The notes under the pieces were generated by a model, which had not been told where the DNA came from, searched no databases, and saw nothing but the letters and a program-made list of their open reading frames with translations. A program made the translations under genes and the position numbers. A stretch of 64,000 nucleotides of DNA from Prauserella rugosa (GTDB taxonomy: Bacteria > Actinomycetota > Actinomycetes > Mycobacteriales > Pseudonocardiaceae), in NCBI RefSeq assembly GCF_000719975.1, contig NZ_JOIJ01000006.1, forward strand, positions 186,001 through 250,000, in the 5' to 3' direction. Of the stretch, positions 8,811 through 16,573 are shown piece by piece. The stretch's first letter is position 1. Each line of letters begins with the position of its first letter.

Positions 8811-9607
8811 GCCTGTTCACCTCCGCGGGTCGCATCGAACGCCGGAGTCCGCTTGCCCAGGAACGCCGCGATGCCCTCCGCGGCCTCCTCGCCGCCGGTG
8901 ACGACACCGGCCAGCGCCGACTCCAGTGCCAGCCCCGACTCCAGCGACCCGTCGGCGCCCCGGTGGAGCGCCTCCAGCGAGGCCCGCACCGCGCGCGGAC
9001 CACGGGCCGCGACGCGCAGCGCCAGATCGTGGGCCGCGTCGACGACGCCGCCGACCGGAACGGGTGGCACGGGCGTGAGTCCGAGGCCGTAGGCCCGCTC
9101 GGCGGACATGCGCTCGCCGGTGAGCATGGTGTAGGCCGCCACGGGCGCGCCGACCCGGCGAGCCAGCCGCTGCGTTCCGCCGTACCCGGGCATCAGGCCG
9201 AGGCCCGTTTCCGGCAGTCCGAGCTCCGCGGTCTCGGCCAGCACCGCGAACGTGCACGCGAGGGCGATCTCGAATCCGCCGCCCAGCGCCAGGCCGTTCA
9301 CCGCCGCGATGACGGGGACCGGCGACCGCTCGATCCGGGCCACGACGGCCTGGCCTCGTCCGAGCACGTCGTGCGCCCGGTCCGCACCCAGGCCGGCCAA
9401 CTCGTGCAGGTCGGCTCCGGCGCTGAACGCACGCTCCCCCGTGCCGGTCAGCACGATCGCCCGCACCTCGGTCGCGGCGAGCTCATCGAGCGCGCGGTCC
9501 ACCGCCGACAGGACGTCGGCGTTCAGCGCGTTGTGCTGCCGCGGCCGGTTGATCCGCAGCTGTGCCACCGGGCCCTGCCGCTCGACCACCAGAACATCGT
9601 CGCTCAC
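8807..9607 (-). CDS. Enoyl-CoA hydratase/isomerase (BadK-like position)
   Basis: A 266-residue crotonase. The oxyanion-hole motif ALGGGFEIALAC with its first glutamate, and LGLPETGLGLMPGYGGTQR with the second, are both intact, so ordinary hydratase activity is expected: water addition to an alpha,beta-unsaturated acyl-CoA. The C-terminal FLGKRTPAF is also typical. It sits between the CoA-transferase at the operon head and the acyl-CoA dehydrogenase, with four-base overlaps on both sides. In the cyclohexanecarboxylate scheme this would hydrate cyclohex-1-ene-carboxyl-CoA (BadK role); that assignment rests on context only. Confidence 0.94.
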   Translation of the reverse strand: MSDDVLVVERQGPVAQLRINRPRQHNALNADVLSAVDRALDELAATEVRAIVLTGTGERAFSAGADLHELAGLGADRAHDVLGRGQAVVARIERSPVPVIAAVNGLALGGGFEIALACTFAVLAETAELGLPETGLGLMPGYGGTQRLARRVGAPVAAYTMLTGERMSAERAYGLGLTPVPPVPVGGVVDAAHDLALRVAARGPRAVRASLEALHRGADGSLESGLALESALAGVVTGGEEAAEGIAAFLGKRTPAFDATRGGEQA

Positions 9608-10860
9608 GATCCCACCTGCTCGGCTGTGTCGGGAGAAGCCTGCACGGACCCGTCGTCGAGCAGGCGTGCGATCTCGGCGTCGTCGAAGCCGGCCTTGCGG
9701 AGGATCTCGACCGTGTGCTCGCCGAGCTCCGGGAAGCGCTCGTTGCGCGGCTGCGGCAGCGATCCGAGACGGAACGGACTGCGTACGCCGTTCAGCGCAC
9801 CGTCACCACCGGGCGAGGGAAGGACCGATTGCCTCGCAACGACCTGTGAGTCGGAGACCACTTCGGACAGTCGCTGCACGGGAGCCACGGGGACACCCGC
9901 TTCGTGCAGCACCGACAGCCAGTGCTCGGCGGTCCGTCCACGGAGGACCCCGGCGATGGCCTCGACGATCTCGGCGCGGTGCCGCCTGCGACCTGCGTTG
10001 TCGGCCAGGCGTTCATCGTCGGCGAGCTCGGTCAGCCCGGCCGCCGCGCAGAACCGCCGCCAGATGGCGTCGTTGCCGAGTGCGACGACGATCTCCCGGT
10101 CGGCCGTGGCGAACGGCTGGTAGATCGCGATCACCGAATCCGTTCCGCCCGACGGGGCGGGCTCCGGCTCGCCTGCCAGGTACGAGGCGATGCGGGGTGC
10201 CATCAGCGCGAGGTCGGAGTCGAGCAGCGAGACGTCGATGACGTCGCCCGTGCCGGTACGGCGTTGCCGCACCACCGCAGCGGAGATCGCGAGCGCCGCC
10301 GACATTCCCGTCACGATGTCCGACAACGCCGTGGACACCCGTTCCGGCGATCCGCCCGCGGGACCCGTCACCGACATCAACCCCGACCGGGCCTGCGCGA
10401 CCAGGTCGTACCCGGGCAACTGCGCATCCGGCCCGGTGAGTCCCATTCCCGACATCGCGCAGTAGATCAGGTGCGGGTGCCGGGCCAGCGCGTCGGCGGG
10501 GGCGAGACCGAACCGCTCGAGTTTGCCAGGGTTCATGCTCTCGATGAACACGTCGGCGTCGGCGATCAGCCGGTGCATGGCCGCGAGTCCGTCCTCGGAA
10601 CGCAGGTCGAGCGCGATGCTGCGCTTGTTGCGATTGGCCGAGGCGAACCACGCCGACGTCCCGTCGACGAACGGCGGGCCCCAGTAGCGGGCGTCGTCCC
10701 CGGCCCCCGGCCGTTCGACCTTGATCACGTCGGCACCCAGGTCGGCCAGATACATCGACGCCGTCGGCCCTGCGTAGGACGTGGACATGTCCACCACGGT
10801 CAGCCCCTGCAGCGGTGCGGCCGGTGGGCCCGCGGTGCCCGTTCGCCTGGTCCCCGTCAC
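9604..10860 (-). CDS. CaiB/BaiF family CoA-transferase, operon head
   Basis: A 418-residue class III CoA-transferase: LTVVDMSTSYAGPTASMYLA at the start, the family segment IALDLRSEDGLAAM, and TALSDIVTGMSAA with the catalytic-type aspartate. GTG at 10860 is chosen because a GAGGTGAG ribosome site precedes it and because a good promoter lies upstream at about 10915-10943; an open frame running to 10968 would begin upstream of that promoter. It is the first gene of the minus-strand operon and overlaps the hydratase by four bases. It probably forms the CoA ester of the incoming acid or recycles CoA from the product. Confidence 0.9.
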   Translation of the reverse strand: MTGTRRTGTAGPPAAPLQGLTVVDMSTSYAGPTASMYLADLGADVIKVERPGAGDDARYWGPPFVDGTSAWFASANRNKRSIALDLRSEDGLAAMHRLIADADVFIESMNPGKLERFGLAPADALARHPHLIYCAMSGMGLTGPDAQLPGYDLVAQARSGLMSVTGPAGGSPERVSTALSDIVTGMSAALAISAAVVRQRRTGTGDVIDVSLLDSDLALMAPRIASYLAGEPEPAPSGGTDSVIAIYQPFATADREIVVALGNDAIWRRFCAAAGLTELADDERLADNAGRRRHRAEIVEAIAGVLRGRTAEHWLSVLHEAGVPVAPVQRLSEVVSDSQVVARQSVLPSPGGDGALNGVRSPFRLGSLPQPRNERFPELGEHTVEILRKAGFDDAEIARLLDDGSVQASPDTAEQVGS

Positions 10861-10914
10861 GTGCTCACCTCGCCGGTCGTCATTGCCTCGGCGGTCGTCA
10901 CTGCCATGCCGGCA

Positions 10915-10959
10915 ACATAAGTAGCTCACGCCACAGGTGTCAATGTTGGACATTTGACA
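10915..10959 (-). promoter_or_regulatory. Promoter of the acyl-CoA operon with overlapping inverted repeat
   Basis: On the minus strand a consensus TTGACA (10943-10938) is followed after 17 bases by TTATGT (10920-10915). The -35 box forms one arm of an inverted repeat, TGTCAA at 10938 and TTGACA ending at 10959 on the plus strand, with ten bases between. This is a plausible operator whose occupation would block RNA polymerase. The binding protein is not known; the regulator encoded at 12857 is the nearest candidate. Confidence 0.6.
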
Positions 10960-11114
10960 AGCTCCCACGCCGGGCCGCTCACGCTACGGTGGCTGCGGTG
11001 CGCATTCGCTCCGACACGGCAGGTCATATCCGCATCTACGTCAACCGGGAATCACTCCTGACGCTCCCCGACCTGGCCAATGAACGTGCCAGACCAGCGG
11101 CCGCGATGTAACCC

Positions 11115-11143
11115 TTGACACATCATGGTTAATGACCGACATT
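11115..11143 (+). promoter_or_regulatory. Candidate promoter of the MHS transporter
   Basis: A perfect TTGACA at 11115-11120 is followed after 17 bases by GACATT (11138-11143), a weak -10. The interval carries GGT and ACC three-base arms around TAATG, a GntR-like pattern that is too short to be decisive. Confidence 0.4.
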
Positions 11144-11285
11144 TACGCGGAAGCAGCGTCGCTGAGCCAACGGACCACCCGTAGGGCCCGACGTGGACAC
11201 CATCCGACCGGGCACAACGGTCCGCCGACTCACCGGCCCCACCCACCGCGTCCGCGGAGTTCGTGCCCCCGAAGAAGGAGCAGGC

Positions 11286-12671
11286 ATGACGACCGACACC
11301 GGGCACGCCGCGCACGAACATGCCCGAAAACACGCACAGCGAGGTGCCTTTTTCGGCTTCTTCGTCGACATGTTCGACATCTATCTGCCGATCATCGCGC
11401 TGGCTCCTGCGATGGGGTACTTCATCTCCCCCGACCTGTCGGACACCGCCACCGCGATCACCAGCGGCATGATCTTCGCCGCGACCCTCGTCGGCAGACC
11501 ACTCGGCGCGTTGCTGTTCGGCCGGTACGCCGACACGAAGGGACGCAAGAACGCCACCGTGGTCGCGGTGTCGGGCTTCGGCGCCCTGACCATCCTCATC
11601 GGACTGTTACCGGGTTACGAAACCTGGGGCATGACGTCGGTGGTGGTGTTCGTCGCCCTGCGGTTCGTCATCGGGGTGTTCGTCGGCGGTGAGTACACGG
11701 CGGCGAGTCCACTGGCGATGGAGTACTCGCCCAAGGAACGGCGTGGACTCAACGGCGGGTTGATCATGACCGGCTTTCCGTTGGCGTACGTCGTCGTCGC
11801 CGTGATCACGTTCGTCATGCTGCAGGTCGCGCCCGCGGGCGAGGTCAGCTCGCCGTACGTCCAGTGGGGTTGGCGGATCCCGTTCTTCATCGGCGGTGCA
11901 CTGGCGCTCAGCTTCGTCATCTACTACCTGCGCAGCGTCAGTGAGTCGGAACTCTTCGAGGGCAGCAGCGGAGGCGCTCCGGTCAAGGACCTGTTCAGCG
12001 GCCAGAACCTGAAGAACTTCATTCAGGTGTTCGTCCTGATGACCGGATTCTGGCTCAGCCTCAACTGTGTCACCGCGATCCTGCCGGGCCAGTTGTCCGG
12101 TGAACTCGGACTGGGCGAGACGGAAGTGACCGTCACGCTGATCATCGCCTACCTGATGGTGGCCGTGGGGTACGTGGTCGCCGCCGTGATCAGCCAACGG
12201 GTGGGCCGCAGGCCGTTCCTCATCGTGTGGGGCGGCATCGCCGGCATCGGCGGCACCGCCGTCTACGCAGTGCTGCTCGCGACCAAGCCGGACAGCCTCG
12301 TCGCCGTGATCGCACTCACGACACTGCTCGCCGTTCTCGTCCTGTCGGTGTGGGGCCTGACGACCGTCTACATCAACGAGCGTTTCCACACCGGCGTCCG
12401 GGCCACCGGTTTCGGCCTGGGTTACAGCCTGGCCGTGGTGGTCCCGTCCTTCTACGCCTTCTTCCAAACAGGACTGTCCAGCCTGATGCCGATGCAGTGG
12501 ACGGTACTGCCACTGCTGGTGATCGGCTGTGTCCTGATCAGCGTGGGCGGTGCCATGGGCCCGGAGACGAAGGACGTCGACTTCGCCGCGGTCGACGCGG
12601 CTGCCGAGGGAGCGGGAGGTACGGCCGATCCGGCGGTCGACGGACCGGTGCGCGGCGGTGCCGCCCACTGA
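11286..12671 (+). CDS. MFS transporter, metabolite:H+ symporter type
   Basis: A 461-residue major facilitator with about twelve membrane segments. GRPLGALLFGRYADTKGRKN near residue 75 is the loop 2-3 signature, and RFVIGVFVGGEYTAASPLAMEYSP near 130-155 is characteristic of the metabolite:H+ symporter/sugar-porter-like branch. Start ATG at 11286 follows AAGGAG by five bases; a longer open frame from 11193 lacks such a site. It is divergent from the acyl-CoA operon and so most likely imports the acid degraded there. One leucine is encoded by the rare TTA codon (11607-11609). The C-terminal tail is short, acidic and glycine-rich. Confidence 0.92.
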   Translation: MTTDTGHAAHEHARKHAQRGAFFGFFVDMFDIYLPIIALAPAMGYFISPDLSDTATAITSGMIFAATLVGRPLGALLFGRYADTKGRKNATVVAVSGFGALTILIGLLPGYETWGMTSVVVFVALRFVIGVFVGGEYTAASPLAMEYSPKERRGLNGGLIMTGFPLAYVVVAVITFVMLQVAPAGEVSSPYVQWGWRIPFFIGGALALSFVIYYLRSVSESELFEGSSGGAPVKDLFSGQNLKNFIQVFVLMTGFWLSLNCVTAILPGQLSGELGLGETEVTVTLIIAYLMVAVGYVVAAVISQRVGRRPFLIVWGGIAGIGGTAVYAVLLATKPDSLVAVIALTTLLAVLVLSVWGLTTVYINERFHTGVRATGFGLGYSLAVVVPSFYAFFQTGLSSLMPMQWTVLPLLVIGCVLISVGGAMGPETKDVDFAAVDAAAEGAGGTADPAVDGPVRGGAAH

Positions 12672-12692
12672 TCCGTGCCGCAACGCAGAGCG

Positions 12693-12728
12693 GGCACGCC
12701 GTGTCGAGCCGAACCGACACGGCGTGCC
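12693..12728 (+). terminator. Hairpin after the MHS transporter
   Basis: A perfect 14-bp stem, GGCACGCCGTGTCG paired with CGACACGGCGTGCC, with an 8-base loop lies 22 bases after the stop codon. No T-run follows, as is common in high-GC actinobacteria. Confidence 0.7.
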
Positions 12729-12856
12729 GCCTGCGGACGGACCGGACGCGACGTCCCGAGCTGGGGCGAGTCGGTAAAATTCGTGCTTCGACCGGGCCTT
12801 GTTCAGCGGCAGGGTCGGAGCAGGCGCAGGCGCACGTGGAATGAGGTAGGCCCGCA

Positions 12857-13606
12857 GTGACGAAGTCGGCCAAGACCATCGGCAGCAAGGTGCTGCGTCC
12901 GCGGCAGCAGGTCGAGGAACAGATCAAGGCTGCCATCTTCTCCGGCGCGCTCCGGAGCGGCGACCGCCTGCCCAGCGAGGCCGAACTGGCGCGGCAGTTC
13001 GCGGTCAGCAGGACGACGGTGCGCGAGGCACTGCGCTCGCTGACCACGCAGAACCTGATCGTCAAGACGCCCGGTGCAGGCGGCGGGAGCTTCGTCCGCA
13101 GCGCGGACCCGTCGACGCTGCGCAGCGCGGTCGGTGATTCGGTGCACACGCTGCTGGCCCTCGGCAGCATCGCGTTCGAGGAGGTGGCGCTCGTACGCCA
13201 GCACCTCGAGGTGCCGTCCGTGCGACTGGCGGCCACCCATCGCACCGACGACGATCTCACGGAACTGCGCGAGATCCTGGACCTGCAGAAGTCGATCTCC
13301 GTCGACGACGAGAGCGTTCCGGCGCTCGACGAGCGTTTCCACGGCACGATCGCGCGCGCATCGGGCAACCGGGTCCTCGCCTCGTTCGTCAGCGCACTGC
13401 ACATCGAGACCGAACCGGTGCACTACCTGGATCTCTCACCGGAGGTCGGGCGGACGACCGTCCGCCAACATCAGCAGATCGTGCGCGCGATCGACGAACA
13501 GGACCCGGACGCGGCCGAGGCGGCGATGGTCGAGCACCTGACCTACGTGCGCGAACACCTGGTGGCCTACCACCGCGGCGACCGGGACGGCGGGGCGACC
13601 GGCTGA
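12857..13606 (+). CDS. FadR-type GntR transcriptional regulator
   Basis: A 249-residue regulator. Residues 14-75 form the GntR winged helix (PRQQVEEQIKAAIFSG, RLPSEAELARQFAVSRTTVR). The rest is an FCD ligand domain, with HLEVPSVRLAATH and DERFHGTIARASGN carrying residues that usually bind a metal and a small acid. The start is GTG at 12857; GAGGTAGG about ten bases earlier is the ribosome site. It lies after the MHS transporter and near the divergent acyl-CoA operon, so it probably senses an acid or acyl-CoA of that pathway. Confidence 0.92.
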   Translation: MTKSAKTIGSKVLRPRQQVEEQIKAAIFSGALRSGDRLPSEAELARQFAVSRTTVREALRSLTTQNLIVKTPGAGGGSFVRSADPSTLRSAVGDSVHTLLALGSIAFEEVALVRQHLEVPSVRLAATHRTDDDLTELREILDLQKSISVDDESVPALDERFHGTIARASGNRVLASFVSALHIETEPVHYLDLSPEVGRTTVRQHQQIVRAIDEQDPDAAEAAMVEHLTYVREHLVAYHRGDRDGGATG

Positions 13607-13652
13607 CCTCCGAAGGCCCTCCTCCGCCGGCATCCTCCCCCGCGCCGGGCCT

Positions 13653-13671
13653 CCCGAGGACGGCCCTCGGG
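13653..13671 (+). terminator. Possible terminator after the FadR-type gene
   Basis: A 7-bp perfect stem CCCGAGG/CCTCGGG with a 5-base loop lies about 45 bases after the stop. No T-run; function uncertain. Confidence 0.4.
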
Positions 13672-13925
13672 CCGACGACCGCGACGTCTGCGCATTCACG
13701 CGGGTCGCACTGGCGACCGAGGATTGAATTCGTCGTGACCTCGGACAGAATTCCTCCGAAATACGATGGCCGACGGTCCGGCAGCGTCGTTCACCAGGAG
13801 ACCCGCTACGGCGATCCACCACGACCCGGTACCGTCACACGTCTCCCATCTACCCAGAATTCGCAGGTCACAGCCACATCGCCGGGGCGTCACGCGCGGG
13901 ACACGTCAGGCGTTCAACGGAAATC

Positions 13926-13947
13926 TGCTATACTAGTCGCGTATCAG
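13926..13947 (+). promoter_or_regulatory. Extended -10 promoter of the GntR gene at 13991
   Basis: TGCTATACT (TGnTATACT, with TATACT at 13929-13934) is an extended -10 element. Seven bases later TATCAG (13942-13947) matches one half of the TGATATATCAGT operator seen at three other promoters in this island, which hints at autoregulation. Confidence 0.55.
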
Positions 13948-13990
13948 AATTCGTGAAGCGCTGGGATTTGGCGATGCAATCGGGGTTGCG

Positions 13991-14647
13991 ATGAGTTCTT
14001 CGACCAAGGATCAACCGATTTCCATGGCCGAGAAGGCCTATCAGTCGATCCGCGATCGGCTGATCATGCTGGACATCCCGCCCATGGAACCGATCGACGA
14101 CGCAGCGCTCGCGCAGTCCCTCGACATCGGCAGAACACCGGTCCGCGAAGCACTCAAGCGCCTCGAGATCGACCGCCTGGTCGTGTCGTACCCGCGCCGG
14201 GGAACGTTCGCCACGGCCGTCGACATCACCGACCTCGCCTACATCTCGGACCTGCGCGTGCACCTCGAACCGCTCGCAGCGCGCCGCGCAGCCGAAACCC
14301 TCGGTGACGCCGAGGCCGGCGAGTTCGCCGAACTCGCCGACTTCCTCGACAACATGGACTTCCGCTCCCTCAGCCGCGACGAGGTGATGCGGTGGGACCT
14401 GCACGTGCACCGCGCGATTTACCACGCCGCGGGAAACCCGCACCTCGAAGACACGCTGATTCGCTACGACAACCTCGCCACGCGCATCTTCTGCGTCTTC
14501 CTCGACCGTATGCCCGACTTCGACAGTCACGTCATGGAGCACTCCGGACTGCTGCGGGCGATCAGCTCGCGCGAGCCGGACAAGGCTGACCGGCTCGCCC
14601 GCGAACACGTGCTGAACTTCGACAAGGCCATGCGCTCACTGGTCTGA
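13991..14647 (+). CDS. GntR-family regulator with FCD domain; candidate regulator of the betaine island
   Basis: A 218-residue GntR/FCD protein. The winged helix is at residues 12-75 (AYQSIRDRLIMLDI, ALAQSLDIGRTPVREALKRLE). The FCD domain carries DLRVHLEPLAARRAAE, WDLHVHRAIYHAAGNPHL and a late HSGLLRAI histidine, the usual metal/ligand set. It stands alone at the left edge of the methylated-glycine island and is the only regulator in it, so it is the first candidate to bind the operator repeated at 16483, 25969 and 26183. Start ATG at 13991; the upstream ribosome site is weak (CGGGGTTG). Confidence 0.92.
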   Translation: MSSSTKDQPISMAEKAYQSIRDRLIMLDIPPMEPIDDAALAQSLDIGRTPVREALKRLEIDRLVVSYPRRGTFATAVDITDLAYISDLRVHLEPLAARRAAETLGDAEAGEFAELADFLDNMDFRSLSRDEVMRWDLHVHRAIYHAAGNPHLEDTLIRYDNLATRIFCVFLDRMPDFDSHVMEHSGLLRAISSREPDKADRLAREHVLNFDKAMRSLV

Positions 14648-14724
14648 ACGCCTTGTCGACACGTCCGTCCCGACTGGGCTTGCTCCGACAGGCCGGTCGG
14701 ACACAGCCCTTCCTCTGACCTCGG

Positions 14725-15888
14725 TCAGCCGCGCTGGGCCAGTTTGCGCCGCCACTGACCGAACGGACGGGCCCTGTCGATCGCCAGCACCCCCACCGGA
14801 CGTTCGTCGGGAGTGAGGTAGAGCGCCACGAAGTCGCCCGCGTCCGGATCCCCCTCCTCGATGTGGACCGTGCAGTCGTCCGTGCGATGACCGGCGAACT
14901 GGATCTTGTGGCCGTACTGATCCGACCAGAAGTACGGCACCGAGTGATGCGCCGGGGCGGCATGCTCCCGGCCGAGCAGCGCGGCGACCGCGGCCGACGG
15001 TTGCTGCAGCGCGTTCGTCCAATGTTCCAGCCGCAGGGGCCCCGCGGTGTAGTCGCGGTAGGAATGGGCACAGTCGCCGACGGCGAACACCTCGGGGATC
15101 GCCGTGCGGCCCTGCGCGTCGGTACGCACCCCGTCGTCGATCTCCAGACCGGACCCGGCGAGCCACTCCGTGTTCGGCTGCGCACCGATACCGACGACGA
15201 CCACGTCGGCGGGCAACTCCCGCCCGTCGGTGAGGCGCACCGCGTTCACCCGGTCCTCGCCGACCAGCTCGGCCAATCCGGTACCCACGTGCAGGCGTGC
15301 ACCGTGCCGCGCGTGCAGCCTGCCGCACACCGCTCCCATCTCCACGCCCAGCGGGCGTTGCAACGGAACCTCCGCGGCCTCCACGATGTCGACCTCACAG
15401 CCCAGACCCGCTGCCGTGGACGCGATCTCGGCTCCGATGAACCCGGCCCCGATGACGACCAGCCGGACACCGGGCGCCAGTTCGTCGCGCAGCGCCCGCG
15501 CGTCGTCGAGGGTGCGCAGAGTGTGCACGCCCTGCGGGCAACCGCCGGGGAGCCGGCGCGCCCGAGCGCCGGTGGCGAGCACGACGGCGTCGGTGTCGAT
15601 CCGGAAACCGCCGGCGAGCACAACGGCTTTGCCCGCGGCGTCCAGGGAAGTGGCCGGTTGGCCCAGCACCCACTCCACGTCCAGCTCGGCGTCCTCGGCA
15701 TCGGTGAGGCCGATGTCCTCCTCGGTGACCGTGCCCGCCAGGTACTCCTTGGACAACGGTGGGCGATCGTACGGCTCGTGCGGCTCGTCACCGATCACGG
15801 TGATCCGGCCTTCGAACTCCTGCGCGCGCAGTGCGCGGACGGTCGCCAGTCCTGCCAGCGAGGCACCGACGACGGTGACGTGCTGCAT
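14725..15888 (-). CDS. FAD-dependent ferredoxin reductase (BphA4-type)
   Basis: A 387-residue pyridine-nucleotide-disulphide-type reductase of the kind serving Rieske oxygenases and P450s. FAD binding is shown by VTVVGASLAGLATVRAL (residues 4-20) and EVFAVGDCAH, NAD binding by LVVIGAGFIGAEIAS (143-157). There are no redox cysteines, as expected. Its ATG at 15888 shares one base with the stop of the Rieske ferredoxin gene, with GGAGG upstream, so the two are co-translated. It should pass electrons from NADH to that ferredoxin, most plausibly for the oxygenase at 18161-19309. Confidence 0.93.
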   Translation of the reverse strand: MQHVTVVGASLAGLATVRALRAQEFEGRITVIGDEPHEPYDRPPLSKEYLAGTVTEEDIGLTDAEDAELDVEWVLGQPATSLDAAGKAVVLAGGFRIDTDAVVLATGARARRLPGGCPQGVHTLRTLDDARALRDELAPGVRLVVIGAGFIGAEIASTAAGLGCEVDIVEAAEVPLQRPLGVEMGAVCGRLHARHGARLHVGTGLAELVGEDRVNAVRLTDGRELPADVVVVGIGAQPNTEWLAGSGLEIDDGVRTDAQGRTAIPEVFAVGDCAHSYRDYTAGPLRLEHWTNALQQPSAAVAALLGREHAAPAHHSVPYFWSDQYGHKIQFAGHRTDDCTVHIEEGDPDAGDFVALYLTPDERPVGVLAIDRARPFGQWRRKLAQRG

Positions 15889-16229
15889 CAACCGACCTCC
15901 TCCGTCACGGCGCCACCCACGCTGACCGGGGTCGACTCGTGCACGTAGATCACGCCGTCGTCGATCGAGACCGCGTGCGTGCGCACGGGCTTCTTCGCGG
16001 GTGGACCACTGGGCTGCCCGGTGCGGAGGTCGAAGCAGGCGGCGTGCAGCGGACACTCCACCGCACATCCCTCGAGCCATCCGTCGGACAGTGACGCGTC
16101 CTGATGCGTGCAGGTGTCGTCGATCGCGTAGAGCTCACCGTCCACGTTGAACACCGCGATCGCCACCTCGCCCTGAACCCGGACGGACTCTCCGGGTGGC
16201 AGGTCAGCCAACTCACCAACCAAGATCAT
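15888..16229 (-). CDS. Rieske [2Fe-2S] ferredoxin
   Basis: A 113-residue soluble Rieske ferredoxin. The cluster ligands are Cys40-x-His42 in CTHQDASLSDG and Cys59-x2-His62 in CPLHAACFDLRTG. The start at 16229 gives the standard length and follows AGGGG; an open frame to 16343 would add 38 residues of unrelated sequence. It precedes the FAD reductase and forms with it the electron chain of a three-component oxygenase. No oxygenase gene is directly attached, but the betaine-type oxygenase at 18161 is on the same strand 2 kb away. Confidence 0.93.
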   Translation of the reverse strand: MILVGELADLPPGESVRVQGEVAIAVFNVDGELYAIDDTCTHQDASLSDGWLEGCAVECPLHAACFDLRTGQPSGPPAKKPVRTHAVSIDDGVIYVHESTPVSVGGAVTEEVG

Positions 16230-16573
16230 TACGGACCCCTGTTGCTCATAGCGGAACGAGTAGTGAATTACGCAACTCACAGGATGGGGTTCGACACCCC
16301 CTGCGTCAACGGTCGAACGGGATCGGAAACACACGCTTTTCACGCGGCACTACCAGGGGAAACACGTGTGGACGCGCGGGGGCCGCGGAGCCTCGGCGAC
16401 TGAAGCGGAGACTCCGCGCGCGTCCGCGGAGAGACCTGAATCCTTGCCTCGAAGAACACCGACCGGCTACCTTGCCGTAAACAGATATATCAGTCGTCGA
16501 TCGCCGTCACAACCGCGATGTCGCCGAGGCACCGCACCGCTGGCCGTCACACGTCGCCTCGCCGGGGAGGCCC
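16230..16573. other. Divergent region between the ferredoxin pair and the MHS transporter
   Basis: No gene is seen. The right half contains the promoter and operator of the transporter (16444-16494) and its GGGGAGG ribosome site just before 16574. The left half must carry the promoter of the ferredoxin/reductase pair, but no clear -35/-10 pair was found. Confidence 0.5.
16444..16494 (+). promoter_or_regulatory. Promoter and operator of the MHS transporter (shared island motif)
   Basis: TTGCCT (16444-16449), 18 bases, TACCTT (16468-16473), 9 bases, then AGATATATCAGT (16483-16494). The same order and spacing occur at the dimethylglycine oxidase and glyA promoters. The near-palindromic operator would sit at the transcription start, a position suited to repression. 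Confidence 0.65.

Larger units (their letters stand above)
10861..11285. other. Divergent regulatory region between the acyl-CoA operon and its transporter
   Basis: No gene is seen in these 425 bases. They hold a good minus-strand promoter with an overlapping inverted repeat (10915-10959), a weaker plus-strand promoter candidate (11115-11143) and the AAGGAG ribosome site of the transporter (11275-11280). The divergent layout, with a FadR-like regulator just after the transporter, suggests shared control by that regulator. Confidence 0.6.
13607..13990. other. Intergenic region between two GntR genes
   Basis: No convincing gene. The first part holds a small hairpin (13653-13671) and the last part an extended -10 promoter (13926-13934) for the next regulator. 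The middle, 13680-13900, is less GC-rich than the coding sequence around it and shows three GAATTC-containing stretches but no recognisable feature. Confidence 0.5.

Noticed and set aside
10861..10968. Longer start for the CoA-transferase at the operon head
   Set aside because: It would run through the promoter at 10915-10943 and encode sequence unlike the family; GTG 10860 has a ribosome site.
10954..10990. Plus-strand promoter starting from TTGACA at 10954
   Set aside because: No -10 element is found at 16-19 bases; the hexamer is better explained as the second arm of the inverted repeat.
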